DNA of 64,000 nucleotides, taken from positions 29,474,002 through 29,538,001 of the forward strand of contig OY987242.1 of assembly GCA_963920765.1 (NCBI GenBank), written 5' to 3'. Shown in pieces: positions 49,487-59,529 of this stretch (the first letter of the stretch is position 1; every line of letters starts with the position of its first letter). The translations under genes and the position numbers were made by a program. The notes below the pieces were generated by a model that was given only the letters and a program-made list of their open reading frames with translations, did not search any database and was not told the DNA's origin. The stretch is from Ulota crispa (lineage: Eukaryota > Streptophyta > Bryopsida > Orthotrichales > Orthotrichaceae).

Positions 49487-50406
49487 CCCTTTAGTAACTA
49501 GTTCACCACTTTTGGGTTGGTTTCGGTACTCTGTGGTTCTTGTTGTCTTCGTTTAATTAATTAGCAAAAACACAAAACATAATGGAGTTGGAGCATCAAC
49601 TTGTACTCCTACTGGAACAATTTTCAAAGCAAGGCATACATAAACATGGTAGCTATGCGTGTTTTACATATGAAGCTGGGACTCTCGGGTATAACAAATG
49701 AAATATTAATTTAGTGCAACCGTGACGTGGCCCCAAATTTACACATTGCACCCAAAGTATCTGGTGCTAGTTCTCTAGCAGTTGTGCAAAAGATGCATGG
49801 TTTATTTAGAAGTTCTTTGTATAGCGTATTTTAGCTACAACATCACGTATTCCGTGAGGTCTTAGGCTCCAAAGGTTTGCAATGCTAAATGTGGGACCTT
49901 GTACCTCAAATGACACTCAATGTATATGATATTAACCAATCGGATTTTGTGGAAACATGTTCCATGCATGATGTATTCAACCGTATATGTGTGGCCATGT
50001 TTGTATTCTTCTAATGCTCAATTTTACAATTCATGCCGTCAAATGCACATATTGGCTCAAATTTTGTAATTTTTTTAGAAGTGTAGTAACATAGAATGGG
50101 GCAATAGCCTCTACAAATCCCACCACTATCAAAAGTTTCAGTTTCACAATTGACACTAATTAGTTAGAGTGTCTCACGTTTTTGCACAACAAATTTTTTT
50201 GGATCATCAAGCTTCTCACGGTCCTCACGTGGAGTTGTTCCAATAGATCAAACGTTTTTTTTATACTAATATCGCCAAAGTTTATAGCTTTGATAGGTCC
50301 GGTTCGATTTGATTTTAGAACCACATATTTTATCCTTGAATTTGTTTTGCAAACCATATAGTGAAAATTTGAGGTGCCCCCCAAATGGTTGACAGTCACT
50401 AAAGGG
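49487..50406. mobile_element. TTAA-flanked piggyBac-like element
   Basis: 920 bp with TTAA at 49483-49486 and 50407-50410. Inverted ends CCCTTTAGTAACTAGTTCAC and, reversed, CCCTTTAGTGACTGTCAACC. Non-coding. It lies only 40 bp beyond the preceding element. Confidence 0.78.
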
Positions 50407-50410
50407 TTAA

Positions 50411-50910
50411 CAAGAGGTTAAAGTAAAAGTAGTTCTATAAGAAATAATGTTCTTACATAATCACAAGATAAAAACCCACTCATTGTCAAAAATGATCTTC
50501 AAAGTCACCTTATTATTACTTTTTTACTTTCTCATCATGCTAGGTACTCCAAGTGTTCATTCCATATCCAAGTTTACGAAGACATTTAATTGATAGGAAT
50601 CAATTAGAGATTTAATTAGCTTATGGGTTTCACATTGGTCTCGCTATAATAGAGATGCAACAATATATTAAGAAACGTTGGACATTAAATGAAAATCTTA
50701 AATGGGTCATTTCCCAAAATTTGTTAGGAGACTATTCCATGCTCTTTACAATATTGGTCAATTGATGACATCATTATTATGACTACCTCTACAAGTTCCA
50801 AAATGAAAACTCTAGGTAAAGCCAATCTAAATCACTTTGAACAATTATAACTTATATTTCATGTAAATTTAATTGATATTAGTAGCTTGATTAGAGCTCA
50901 ATTCATCTAC
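50411..50910. other. Intergenic, nothing recognised
   Basis: AT-rich sequence between a TTAA element and a MITE. No supported feature. Confidence 0.45.
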
Positions 50911-51210
50911 ACTGAATAGTACATTAAGGTTGCTTTAACAATTAGGTTGCCTTATCCTAGAAAGTTACTTCATTACTCATTGCTTGGCCACTTGGAGACA
51001 CGTGCAACTCTTTAGATATTAGAACTTCACTTGGTTTATGAATTGGACCTCCCTACATTATTATTCCCCAACTTTGCTATTGTTGCCAAGCCCTTCAAAA
51101 ATGGTTTGTCGTAGTGAATATTGATGAAAGTTAGTGTAGTACCAATAAATCTTTGTATAGTATAGAATGTCCAAAAATTAGTGTGGGGCAACCTAATGGC
51201 ACTATTTAGT
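50911..51210. repeat. MITE family C copy 1
   Basis: Inverted ends actgaatagtacattaaggt and, reversed, actaaatagtgccattaggt. The interior (aacaattaggttgcctta, attgttgccaag) matches the copy at 53280-53579. A half copy in inverted orientation lies at about 51640-51765. Non-coding. Confidence 0.65.
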
Positions 51211-51215
51211 AGGGG

Positions 51216-51640
51216 TAATCACAGCTTCTTGGAGAATGAAAAGAAAATGAAGATTGAGAATTGGCTAAGTGAAAGTAGAAGCCAATAGGAGCTTGTTTTT
51301 TGTGAAGGTGGTGAGACACCCCATTTGTGTGTGATGGAGAATGGAGAATGGAGAATGGAGAATGGTTTCTTTAGAGAAAAGCAAAACAACCAACGATTAG
51401 AGGAGCAAAAATAACTAGGGTGAAAAACAATTCACAAGCGAGGAAAACAAGCAAACCATGGTAAGAACTTCACACTCTAACTCATTCTCCACTCCGTTCT
51501 TCACCTCCGGACGGAGGAGAAGAATGGGATGTTGAGAAGTTCAGCACGCGAAGAACGATGAAAGCTCTGGTAGCCACCAGCGACGCGACACATCTGCGTT
51601 TCTCATTCTCAACTTGCCCAAGAAAGTACCGTGACTATCC
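51216..51640. repeat. Probable inverted-repeat element between MITE C pieces
   Basis: The left part (ggtaatcacagcttcttgga) and the right part read in reverse (gatagtcacggtactttctt) are imperfect inverted copies, each followed by gagaatga. The interior includes a 7-base tandem (ggagaat, four times, at 51340-51365). It separates a MITE C copy from an inverted half copy. Confidence 0.4.
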
Positions 51641-51954
51641 ATACACTAAATATTGCGTTTAGGTTACCCACACTAATTTCTTGACATTTCACACCATTTA
51701 AATATTTACTGCTATTATAGTAATAATCATAAAAAATTATTGCAACAAACAGTTTTTAAGCCTTTAAGGTATGTGGTTGATTTGAGGGGTGGGCAAGAGG
51801 TTTTCCCATTCTTGTCATGACCCTTGATGGATGAATGGTTGATGAATGAATGGTTGATGGATGAAGGATTGGTGGATGAACGAATGCACAGTAAAATGTG
51901 AATTAGTGAACAATGAAAAAAGCCTTGAAGGCGGACATCTTTGGATGATGAATT

Positions 51955-52212
51955 TGTACATTTGGAGTTAGACAACTCCACTTGGATGACAACGGTACTA
52001 CACTTGAGGACAAAGGTACGGGATGTACCTTTGAGGACAAGTGTACGGAATGTACAACTTGAGGACAAAGGCATGGGATGTACCCTTGATGATAAGTGTA
52101 CGGAATGCACCTTTGAGGACAAGTGTACATGATGTACAACTTGAGGACAAAGGCATGGTATGTACACTTGATGACAAGACAAAGAATGGAACTTGGAGCT
52201 AGACAACTCCAA
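51955..52212. repeat. 27-28 bp minisatellite bounded by a repeated hairpin
   Basis: About seven imperfect units of roughly 27 bases (cttgaggacaaaggtacggg + atgtac type) run from about 51997 to 52180. On each side lies the same 20-base hairpin sequence, ttggagttagacaactccac at 51957 and ttggagctagacaactccaa at 52191. The open frames across it are a consequence of the repeat. Confidence 0.75.
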
Positions 52213-53279
52213 GTAAAAGATGAGATTTGATATGAGTTATATTTAGAATATTTCTAAATGTAACTAAGACTTTTACCTTAGCAAAGAGTTGGAGATGAAT
52301 GTTAAAGATAGAAAGATAAAAATAGTTAAAGTAATCCTATTTTTATGGAAGGGTTGATAGTATAAGATGGAGCTCGGAGGGTGAGGAGATTAATTCTTGT
52401 TGGGAATTAATCTCTCTCTATGGTCGGGAGGTTAAGCTCCTTCTAGTTTTTATAGTTTATTGTGTATAGATTATTGTTTTATATGCGTGTTTGGATGATT
52501 GAAGTTACGGACCTGATGAGGTTTGTACTAGTTCTAAACTCAATATAGAAGAGAAATATATACCTAACTTTGATTTGTAATGAAATATAACCGTACCATT
52601 GGAATGGGATTTGATGCTTGGACCCTCACAATAAATTTGGTGGCAACGAGGGTGGCAATTGAGGGTTCCTTTGTTGCAAGTAATAATAGATCTCTTAGTC
52701 CGTATATGGTGAAGTGAGCATGCATACAACAAGCTACCTTTGCCATCATATTTCTTTTTTGTTCTTATAGGGCCAAGTTTCTCATTTTTTACCATCAAGA
52801 ACCATATGGAACTCCAACATGGCTTTTTCCAAATTTGTGTAAGTCAGTATGAATGCTGAGTCTCTTTTGCATTTAGAGTAGTCTTTCTCCAGTGATTTAT
52901 GTATTTTCAGCCTGCATGTAGGCAAATTTTTCAATCCCACATGCTGGCACAAATCTTCATGGAATTTGTCCCATTACATTCATTTCCAAATTCCTCACAC
53001 TTGTCTCCTTTCATCCACAACCAATTTCATTGTCAAACTTTGGCTACCAATGATAATGTGTCTAAATCAATCAGAAAGTGGTTGATGAGACCTTAAAGGG
53101 TTAAAGGACCTGTCAATAACAATGAAGCTGCTAAAAGACAAAATAGCCGTTCTCAAGTCATAAAGCATGTGAAATCCAAGTATTTAGAGCCTTGTACAAT
53201 ATGTGCTTCCAAGTGGCCAAAGGATGAGTCATGAGGTAATTTACCAGAGTAAGGCAACCTACTTGTCAAGGCAACCTAC
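52213..53279. other. Intergenic, nothing firm
   Basis: AT-rich. An orphan right-type TTAA end (CCTTAAAGGGTTAA) lies at about 53089-53102. A short plus-strand frame at 52899-53096 is not recognisable as a protein. Confidence 0.4.
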
Positions 53280-53579
53280 ACCAAATAGTGCATTTAGGTT
53301 GACTTAACAATTAGGTTGCCTTACCATGGAAAGTTACCTCATGACTCATGATTTGACCACCTAAAGGTATATGCAACACTTTAAATATTAGGATTTCACA
53401 TGGTTTATGGCATGAATACTGCTAATTTGTCTTTATGTAGCTGTATTATTGTTGCCAAGGCCTTTAAAAGTTGCTTATTGCAGAAATTATTGCTAAAAAT
53501 TATTGTAGCAGATGTAAATATTTAAATAGTGCAAAATGTCAAGAAATCAATTTGGGGCAACCTATATGTACTATTTGGT
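53280..53579. repeat. MITE family C copy 2
   Basis: Inverted ends accaaatagtgcatttaggt and, reversed, accaaatagtacatataggt. About 300 bp and homologous to 50911-51210. Confidence 0.7.
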
Positions 53580-54192
53580 GTGAATGCAACATTCAGTGTA
53601 TTGTAGTGTAAATTCCTTGTATTCACTCTTCTGAAGGTCACACTGTACATTGTTAACCTTCACTGGGGGGTTCCCTTTTGCTCCCCCAATATGAGGAGCC
53701 CCCAGCGAATGGCATTTGAACCACGCACATGTCATTAGATTTGTGAGCTGCGGTTTGGGAGCTGAGTGGGCGCTTTTTGCCCCCCAACAGGCACATGCAG
53801 CTCAAGTGTAGTAGGCCACTAACTTTTTTCCTGCCCTCGTTTGCCTGGATTACGTAGCCAGCCCCAAGGTTTTTACCTGGTTTAGGGTTTAGTTGTTTCT
53901 TATTGTTTTTGTGTTCTGCTTCAACCCTTGTGACTTGCAGCTCTCTGCTGCAGGTTCCTTTTACAGCTTCTACCAAGTTTTTGTCATGTTCTTTTAAAAT
54001 TTATTCTCTAGTTTTTGTTTTTGTTTTGTTCATTTCTTGTTTATCTTTTTTTAATAATGAAGTTCTATTACTGTAAGAATCTTAAAATAGAGTAGGAAGT
54101 ATGCAATTCTCCTGATGCATTTTGAAGCCGTAGTTTCCATTATGCAATTTCTAGTTTTGACTTTAGAATCAGAATTACAACGTTTGTATGCA
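53580..54192. other. Intergenic, GC-richer patch
   Basis: At 53640-53960 GC content rises. On the minus strand ggttcaaatgcc resembles a tRNA-type B box, so a SINE remnant is possible but unproven. Two TTTAGGG-like units near 53880 are too few to be telomeric. Confidence 0.35.
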
Positions 54193-54196
54193 TTAA

Positions 54197-54914
54197 CCCC
54201 TAAAGGACCAAAGTCCCCTCAAGGGACTTTCAGGGTTTTGGGCATGTATTTATGGCTAAACTACTTTGTGTACTTTTTTGAACTTTTATGGAAGATGGAG
54301 AATTCAAGGATTTGTGTGGGCATCTAATTTTTACCTCATTCCAACATTTATTGAAGAAGTTAAAAATGAATTTATGAGAATTTTAGTTCAGCGGGCAACC
54401 CAAAAACTTTTTAAAAATTTGCATTTAAAAAAAATAAAAATTCAATGTTAGTTCTTTAGACTTACATATATGTGGGAAGCTTTTAATCATTCAATTCTAA
54501 TTGATGAGATGAAAGTTATGAGAAGATTTAGTTTGCAGGTAAATGTGGAGAATCTCAAAATAATGCCTACACGCAAACTAAAACTTCTCATAACTTTCAT
54601 CTCATCAATTAGAATTGAATGATTAAAAGCTTTCCACATATACGTAAGTCTAAAGAACTAACATTGAGTTTTTATTTTTTTTAAATGCAAATTTTTAAAA
54701 AGTTTTTGGGTTGCCCGCTGAACTAAAATTCTCATAAATTCATTTTTAACTTCTTCAATAAATGTCGGAATGAGGTAAAAATTAGATGCCCACACAGATT
54801 TTTGAATTCCCCATCTCCCATAAAAGTTTCAAAAAATCACACAAAGTAGTTTAGCCATAGGTATGTGCCCAAAATCCCATTTGTCCCCTAAAAGGGGGCT
54901 TGGTCCTTTAGGAG
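54197..54914. mobile_element. Palindromic TTAA-flanked element, second copy
   Basis: 718 bp; the left flank is TTAA at 54193-54196 and the right flank is TTAG at 54915-54918, one change from TTAA. The arms invert around about 54550-54560. Arms match those of 48128-48839 (gggcatgta, ctaaactactttgtg, gatgagatgaaagttatgag). Confidence 0.85.
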
Positions 54915-54918
54915 TTAG

Positions 54919-55717
54919 GGCAGTAAAACTGCTCACCTTCCCAAATGAACTTTGTATTTACATGTTCTTATTCATAGCCTTTTAGTAATGTACAGTGCAC
55001 ATACATTTGAGGAGGTGGGCGGTTTTAGAGCCCTATGGCCTTTCCATTTCAAAATTTCATAACTAGCTCCACAAAGTTTTAAAAATTATGAAAAAACTTG
55101 GGCTAGATGCCAATTCCTCTTGTCTTTCAAGTAAAACTCACTGAAAACTATTTCAAAAATTTCCACCTCCCAAAATTCAGTTTCAACCCTTAAATGGTTG
55201 GTTTCTGAGTATCTTACCTTACCTTCATAGGGGTGAAACAGGAGCAGAAATTACTGTGCGGGAGGGGTCCCGTACGTGAGGTCCAGTGAAGTTGACTGGG
55301 AGGAACGGGTTAGCCAGGTTAAAAGCCTAAAGAAAACGAGTGACCCCGGGAGTCCGGGACTCCGCTCCATCCGCCACCTGTCTGACACATAGGCATCCAA
55401 TAAATAGTAAACCTTTTCGGAAATTTAAAAGCCTCCAGAGGTGCTTCCTCGCACCCATCCTCCCTCACTAGATCCTGGCCTTCCACGTTGCACAATCGCA
55501 TCCGTCCATGAGAGGTGCGCGCCAAGACTTATACGCTCTCTCCATCCTTCCTCATCAAACCCTACACGACTCCAAGCTCCTCCGCTTTGTTGCAATTTCT
55601 CCCTCGTACGAGCTTCTCTTACTTTCCAGCTTTTGTTTACAGTTTTAAGGATTCAATTGCTTTCTTCTCGGCGTCTAAAAGCGCTAGTCTGAGTACGTCA
55701 GTTGAGAAAAGTTTGAA
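54919..55717. promoter_or_regulatory. Upstream region of the small basic protein gene
   Basis: From about 55240 the sequence becomes GC-richer and pyrimidine-rich (cacccatcctccctcactag, ctctctccatccttcctcat), typical of a plant promoter and 5' leader. No single promoter element is called. Confidence 0.45.
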
Positions 55718-56396
55718 ATGGAAGAATTGAGACACGCTGATGCGAAAGTTTACGCTGCCACTCATCCCGGAGTTCGAGCTCATGGACATGTCAACAGGTA
55801 CATTCGATTATTCTCTCCATTCTTATCACCGCTTTTTGTACTGTAGTATACTAATGCCGCTTCTCAAAGCATTTTAGTTAGTTCATTGAAGTACGCATTC
55901 ATTGAGAGAGTCGTGAAGTGAGAGAAGTAGCGAGCTCATTGAAAGGCAAAATGGCTTACGTCTCTCTAGAGATAAAACATTAAATTGTAGACGGAGTTGG
56001 CAAGTGTATTGATAGTTTACTATTGCTGTTTCTCTAAGCATTTTAGTTAGTTCATTGAAGTACGCATTCATTGAGAGGCGTGGTGTGAGAGCAGTAGCAA
56101 GGTCATTGAAGGGCAGAATTGCTTAACGCTCTCTTGAGATAAAGATTAATACGTAGACGGAGTTGGCGAGCATACTGATGATGATTGGGAATGCGTCGTT
56201 GTGCAGATACAATCCTCGGTTGAGGTGGAAACTGAGCAGATTCAATCCTATGAACAAGTTCCGGCTGGGAAAGTACAAAGTCCAGCATCCAGTGAAATTC
56301 CAGGAAGCAAGAGCGAGGAGCCGGTTCAACTACGTGAATCCTCTGTTTTACATCCGTCGTATTAAGTTCAATTTGACGCATGCTGGCAGGCGTTAA
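55718..56396 (+). CDS. Small basic protein, 89 residues, family not recognised
   Basis: Exons 55718-55797 and 56207-56396 join AG|A through a GT-AG intron. They give 89 residues starting MEELRHADAKVYAATHPGVR and continuing with an Arg/Lys/aromatic-rich second exon (YNPRLRWKLSRFNPMNKFRL, then GKYKVQHPVKF) that ends LTHAGRR. Such composition fits an RNA-binding or ribosome-associated small protein, but I do not recognise the family and claim no function. Third codon positions favour C and G in this frame. The +1 frame across exon 2 is also open for about 50 codons with an acidic, Ser/Glu-rich reading, but splicing phase favours the basic one. A pyrimidine-rich leader precedes the ATG. The intron contains a tandem duplication. 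Confidence 0.55.
55861..56185. repeat. Tandem duplication in the intron
   Basis: Two head-to-tail copies of about 165 bp (starts near 55861 and 56031) each contain gcattttagttagttcattg, aagtacgcattcattgagag and tagacggagttggc. They differ at scattered positions. The duplication reaches almost to the acceptor at 56205. Confidence 0.75.
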
Positions 56397-57220
56397 CTTA
56401 CTACTATAGCCTATTGAATTGTTGATGATCATAACTGAAGCTAGTGTGAATTAAGATTTTTGTTTTCTTCTAAGGTGTATAATGAGGTCTTCGGTTACCC
56501 CCTATGAAATATTTTATTAGTTAGTTGGTATTTTGTACATAGTTTTTCGAATGTGCTACTTGCTAGTTAAAGTTCAGGAACAATTAAACTTCCAGATTTT
56601 GTTCTTCGAAAAGTTTTTTTGGCCCGCTTTTTTAGCGGGGCCATTGGTTTGCAAAGGTTTTAACGCAATGGCTTTGCCAGAAGGATCTTACATAGGTTGA
56701 ATACTACGTGTATGCATACTGGGTTGTGATTTGCATACCGGGTGTTTGTCGGATGTGAAACTTGTTATGGTCCTGATATTTTCTAGACGTGAGCAAAGTC
56801 AAAAACATGTCGAGACGGTTATGAATTTCATTTACAGCTCTTCTCTAAAGACGACTTTGCACAATGTTCGTAAATGTGACATTTTTCACAGAACCTCCAT
56901 GAATTCTATTTTTGATAACAGAGATTGAAACTTCTGCAATGTATAATTCAATGTGAAATGTGTAGTAGAGCAACTATAAACTTAAAATGAGTATCACGAA
57001 CGTTAAAATCTACTGTCCTACACCGATTAGTACTGGGAGCTGTAGGTTACCTAAATTTATATATGTCCATACGTGTAATCTACAGAAGAACAGAAGTTGC
57101 AACAACTGTTCCTCTTGACCTCCACACAGTAGAAGGTTTGAAATAGGGGGTTTGAAATATGCCGTTCACCACCAATTTCGTTCACATAAATGAAACAACT
57201 ACAACTCTTTATTTATCAGT
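56397..57220. other. 3' flank and satellite echo
   Basis: The 3' region of the small gene is followed by AT-rich DNA. At 57130-57190 the phrase tttgaaatagggggtttgaa plus ttcaccaccaatttcgttca echoes the 24-bp satellite unit and the inverted phrase near 44990. Confidence 0.5.
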
Positions 57221-57514
57221 AAGGTAGAAGAAGCATCCATAAGCATGAGTTTAAGGGTTTTGAACATGATTTATTATTTGTAAATGTCTAGCAAATTATA
57301 ATCAGTTTGCACTTTTGAATTTATTATTTGGATACTATAAGAATAGGTTGTGAATTTTTAAAGAGCAAACTGCCATTGTATCCATAATAGTATTAAGATT
57401 TCATATTCACATACTGTACATCCTTGTCATTACATCTATCTACTTCTACAAATTTTCCAAGATTTCAGAGGGCACGTTTATGGAGACTCTCACGAGGATG
57501 AGTGTTCCTACCTT
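57221..57514. repeat. MITE family A copy 3
   Basis: Ends AAGGTAGAAGAAGCATCCAT and, reversed, AAGGTAGGAACACTCATCCT, with flanking TA on both sides. The interior matches the copies in the amylase intron and at 19457-19768. Confidence 0.75.
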
Positions 57515-57930
57515 AGGTTGTCCACAGTCGCCGAGTCAGAGTAAGAGCTTTACGTTGTTGGAACTTGGTACAACTGTACAAGTTCTAAATTATACACAGG
57601 TTTCCAGTCCGTACTAACCCCAGTTTGAGAGGTTTGTACAGTACCAGTTACTAAAGACAATCAACAAGTTATTTATTCATCTTTAAATTCACTTTTTTAT
57701 CTTTGTGAGTTTGCATTCAAGCATGTGCAAGTTAAGAATAATACAATGTTATATATTACAAGTAAAATAAATTGGCAAGAAAGCAATCCTCACCATTAGC
57801 TTAGATGTGCAATTCACCTAACTAAGCATTCATGTTCGTTTTTTCTTATGCTTAATATTTTTCACAATTTTCACAAGAGCGAAAGACTTCCTCCTTAACC
57901 CTTAACCCCTTAGAGACTGCCGAACCATCC
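57515..57930. other. Intergenic, nothing recognised
   Basis: AT-rich stretch ending in a duplicated left element end: ttaaccccttagagactgcc occurs at 57902 and again at 57931. Confidence 0.5.
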
Positions 57931-57934
57931 TTAA

Positions 57935-58844
57935 CCCCTTAGAGACTGCCGAACCATATTTTGGTTTGGGAGAGTAGTTTTGGCCTATGCAATACAATTG
58001 CTCAATAATTTGGAAAATGATTTTGAAGAACGCTTGTGATCACAAGAATTTTGCATTCAACCCAAAAAACAATAATAGAATTGAATACGGGAGTTGATAA
58101 ATAATGGTGTTTATACGTCATGGCTTCAAAATACATGTTCATATTTGGTCAAAGATGGATCAAAGCAACAACACAATACATCAAACATCCAGGAAGAATA
58201 CCAAATCTCAATTGTGCAATCTTAAAAAAAATCAAATTACTCAAAGAATACGCTTGTATTGTTTCTCTATACAATAGTAGTACAATTGTACTATTTGAGA
58301 ATCCATTGAAGTGATGCTATTAATTTATTTATTAAAAAAATCATCTTACATTTAAGGCCAATTCTTGATTGCTTTTATCAATTGGATTTTCCGTAACAAT
58401 TATCAAATTTTTTGTAGAATCATTTTAGGATAGCATAGAGAATGGGATTTTTGACCCTTTTTGTTTAGTTAGCCACACATTGTGATTGCTATTTTTGTCT
58501 ATTTTGAGTGAAACTAGTCTTGTTGGAAAGGTGGGAAACCTTGCTTTTTAGAAATGTAGTGTGGTTTTGAATGTTAACGCTTCTTGCATGAAGCGTTAAC
58601 ATTCAAAACCACACAAGCATGAAAAACTAGAGATTTTCCATATACGGCTCACTCACTCATTATAATATTTCACCTCCAACAGTAAATCTAGTTGAAATTT
58701 TGATAAATTACAACAAACAAGGTGTCCACATTTGTATACGGTTGGATTATTCAAATTGGGTCCATAATTGTTTCAAATGTACATCTAATTTTATTGCCCC
58801 GGTTTCTAGTGGATTTTGGGAAAATGTGAGTGGTCTTTAAAGGG
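57935..58844. mobile_element. TTAA-flanked element with duplicated left end
   Basis: TTAA at 57931-57934 and 58845-58848. The left end CCCCTTAGAGACTGCCGAAC is present twice (also at 57906, 29 bp upstream, with its own TTAA). The right end, reversed, reads CCCTTTAAAGACCACTCAC. Inside, a perfect short hairpin (gaagcgttaacattcaaaac with its inverse) lies at 58565-58610. Confidence 0.6.
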
Positions 58845-58848
58845 TTAA

Positions 58849-59067
58849 AGGACCATAGGGCATAGTATATATGTTGTCATATAATCGGTATTTGCTACCA
58901 GTAAGAAGTTTTAGTTTGGGATCTCAAGTAGCTCACTAGAACTGCTTTGATCTATTCTCCAACTTCTTTGTTGATCTCAAATGCAGTAAAGGTTTGAATC
59001 TATTTCAAATACAAAAAAAATGCCTTGTATTCTATTGGTCGCAGCGGCACGCTGTGTCCTCTAGGGA
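58849..59067. mobile_element. Short TTAA element, copy 1 of 3 in series
   Basis: About 219 bp between TTAA sites at 58845 and 59068. It is homologous throughout to the next copy (tttgggatctcaagtagctc, actagaac(t/c)gc(t/a)ttgatcta). Its left end starts at AGGACCATAGGG and lacks the CCC(T), as if the junction with the preceding element overlaps. Confidence 0.65.
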
Positions 59068-59071
59068 TTAA

Positions 59072-59297
59072 CCCTTAAACGATCATAGGGAACCGTATGT
59101 ACGTTGACGTATAATTGTCATTTGCTATCGACAAGAAATTTGAATTTGGGATCTCAAGTAGCTCACTAGAACCGCATTGATCTATTCTCCAATTTCATTG
59201 TTGATCTCAAATGTAGTAGAGGTGTGGATCCATTCCAAACACAAGAAAAATATCCCATATTGTACTAGTCGCAAAGGGCCTTTCGGTCGTTTAAGGG
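59072..59297. mobile_element. Short TTAA element, copy 2 of 3 in series
   Basis: 226 bp, with TTAA at 59068-59071 and 59298-59301. Ends CCCTTAAACGATCATAGGG and, reversed, CCCTTAAACGACCGAAAGG. It shares both TTAA sites with its neighbours. Confidence 0.8.
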
Positions 59298-59301
59298 TTA
59301 A

Positions 59302-59525
59302 CCCCTGAAGGGTCCTTGGGCTTTGGAGCTACGGTACCAAATACAGTCGCAACCAATATTCAGAAGTTTGAATTAGCTAGAAATCAAGTTTTATAACCAT
59401 ACATATTGAAGGGTTGTATGGTGGTGGGTGCATAATTTTTTTTGGAAAGCTCTCATAGCAGGTCAAATACGTCTGTACATACGGCCATACATATGGTCGC
59501 AAACGGCTTTTGTGACGTTCAAGGG
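59302..59525. mobile_element. Short TTAA element, copy 3 of 3 in series
   Basis: 224 bp, with TTAA at 59298-59301 and 59526-59529. Ends CCCCTGAAGGGTCCTTGGG and, reversed, CCCTTGAACGTCACAAAAG. The interior differs from copies 1 and 2 but keeps the same size and contains tacggccatacatatggtcg. Confidence 0.7.
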
Positions 59526-59529
59526 TTAA

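Noticed and set aside
53875-53895. Telomere repeats (TTTAGGG)
   Set aside because: Fewer than three units in an otherwise unrelated sequence.
53650-53980. tRNA-derived SINE on the minus strand
   Set aside because: Only a B-box-like ggttcaaatgcc is present; no convincing A box at the right distance, tail or target duplication.
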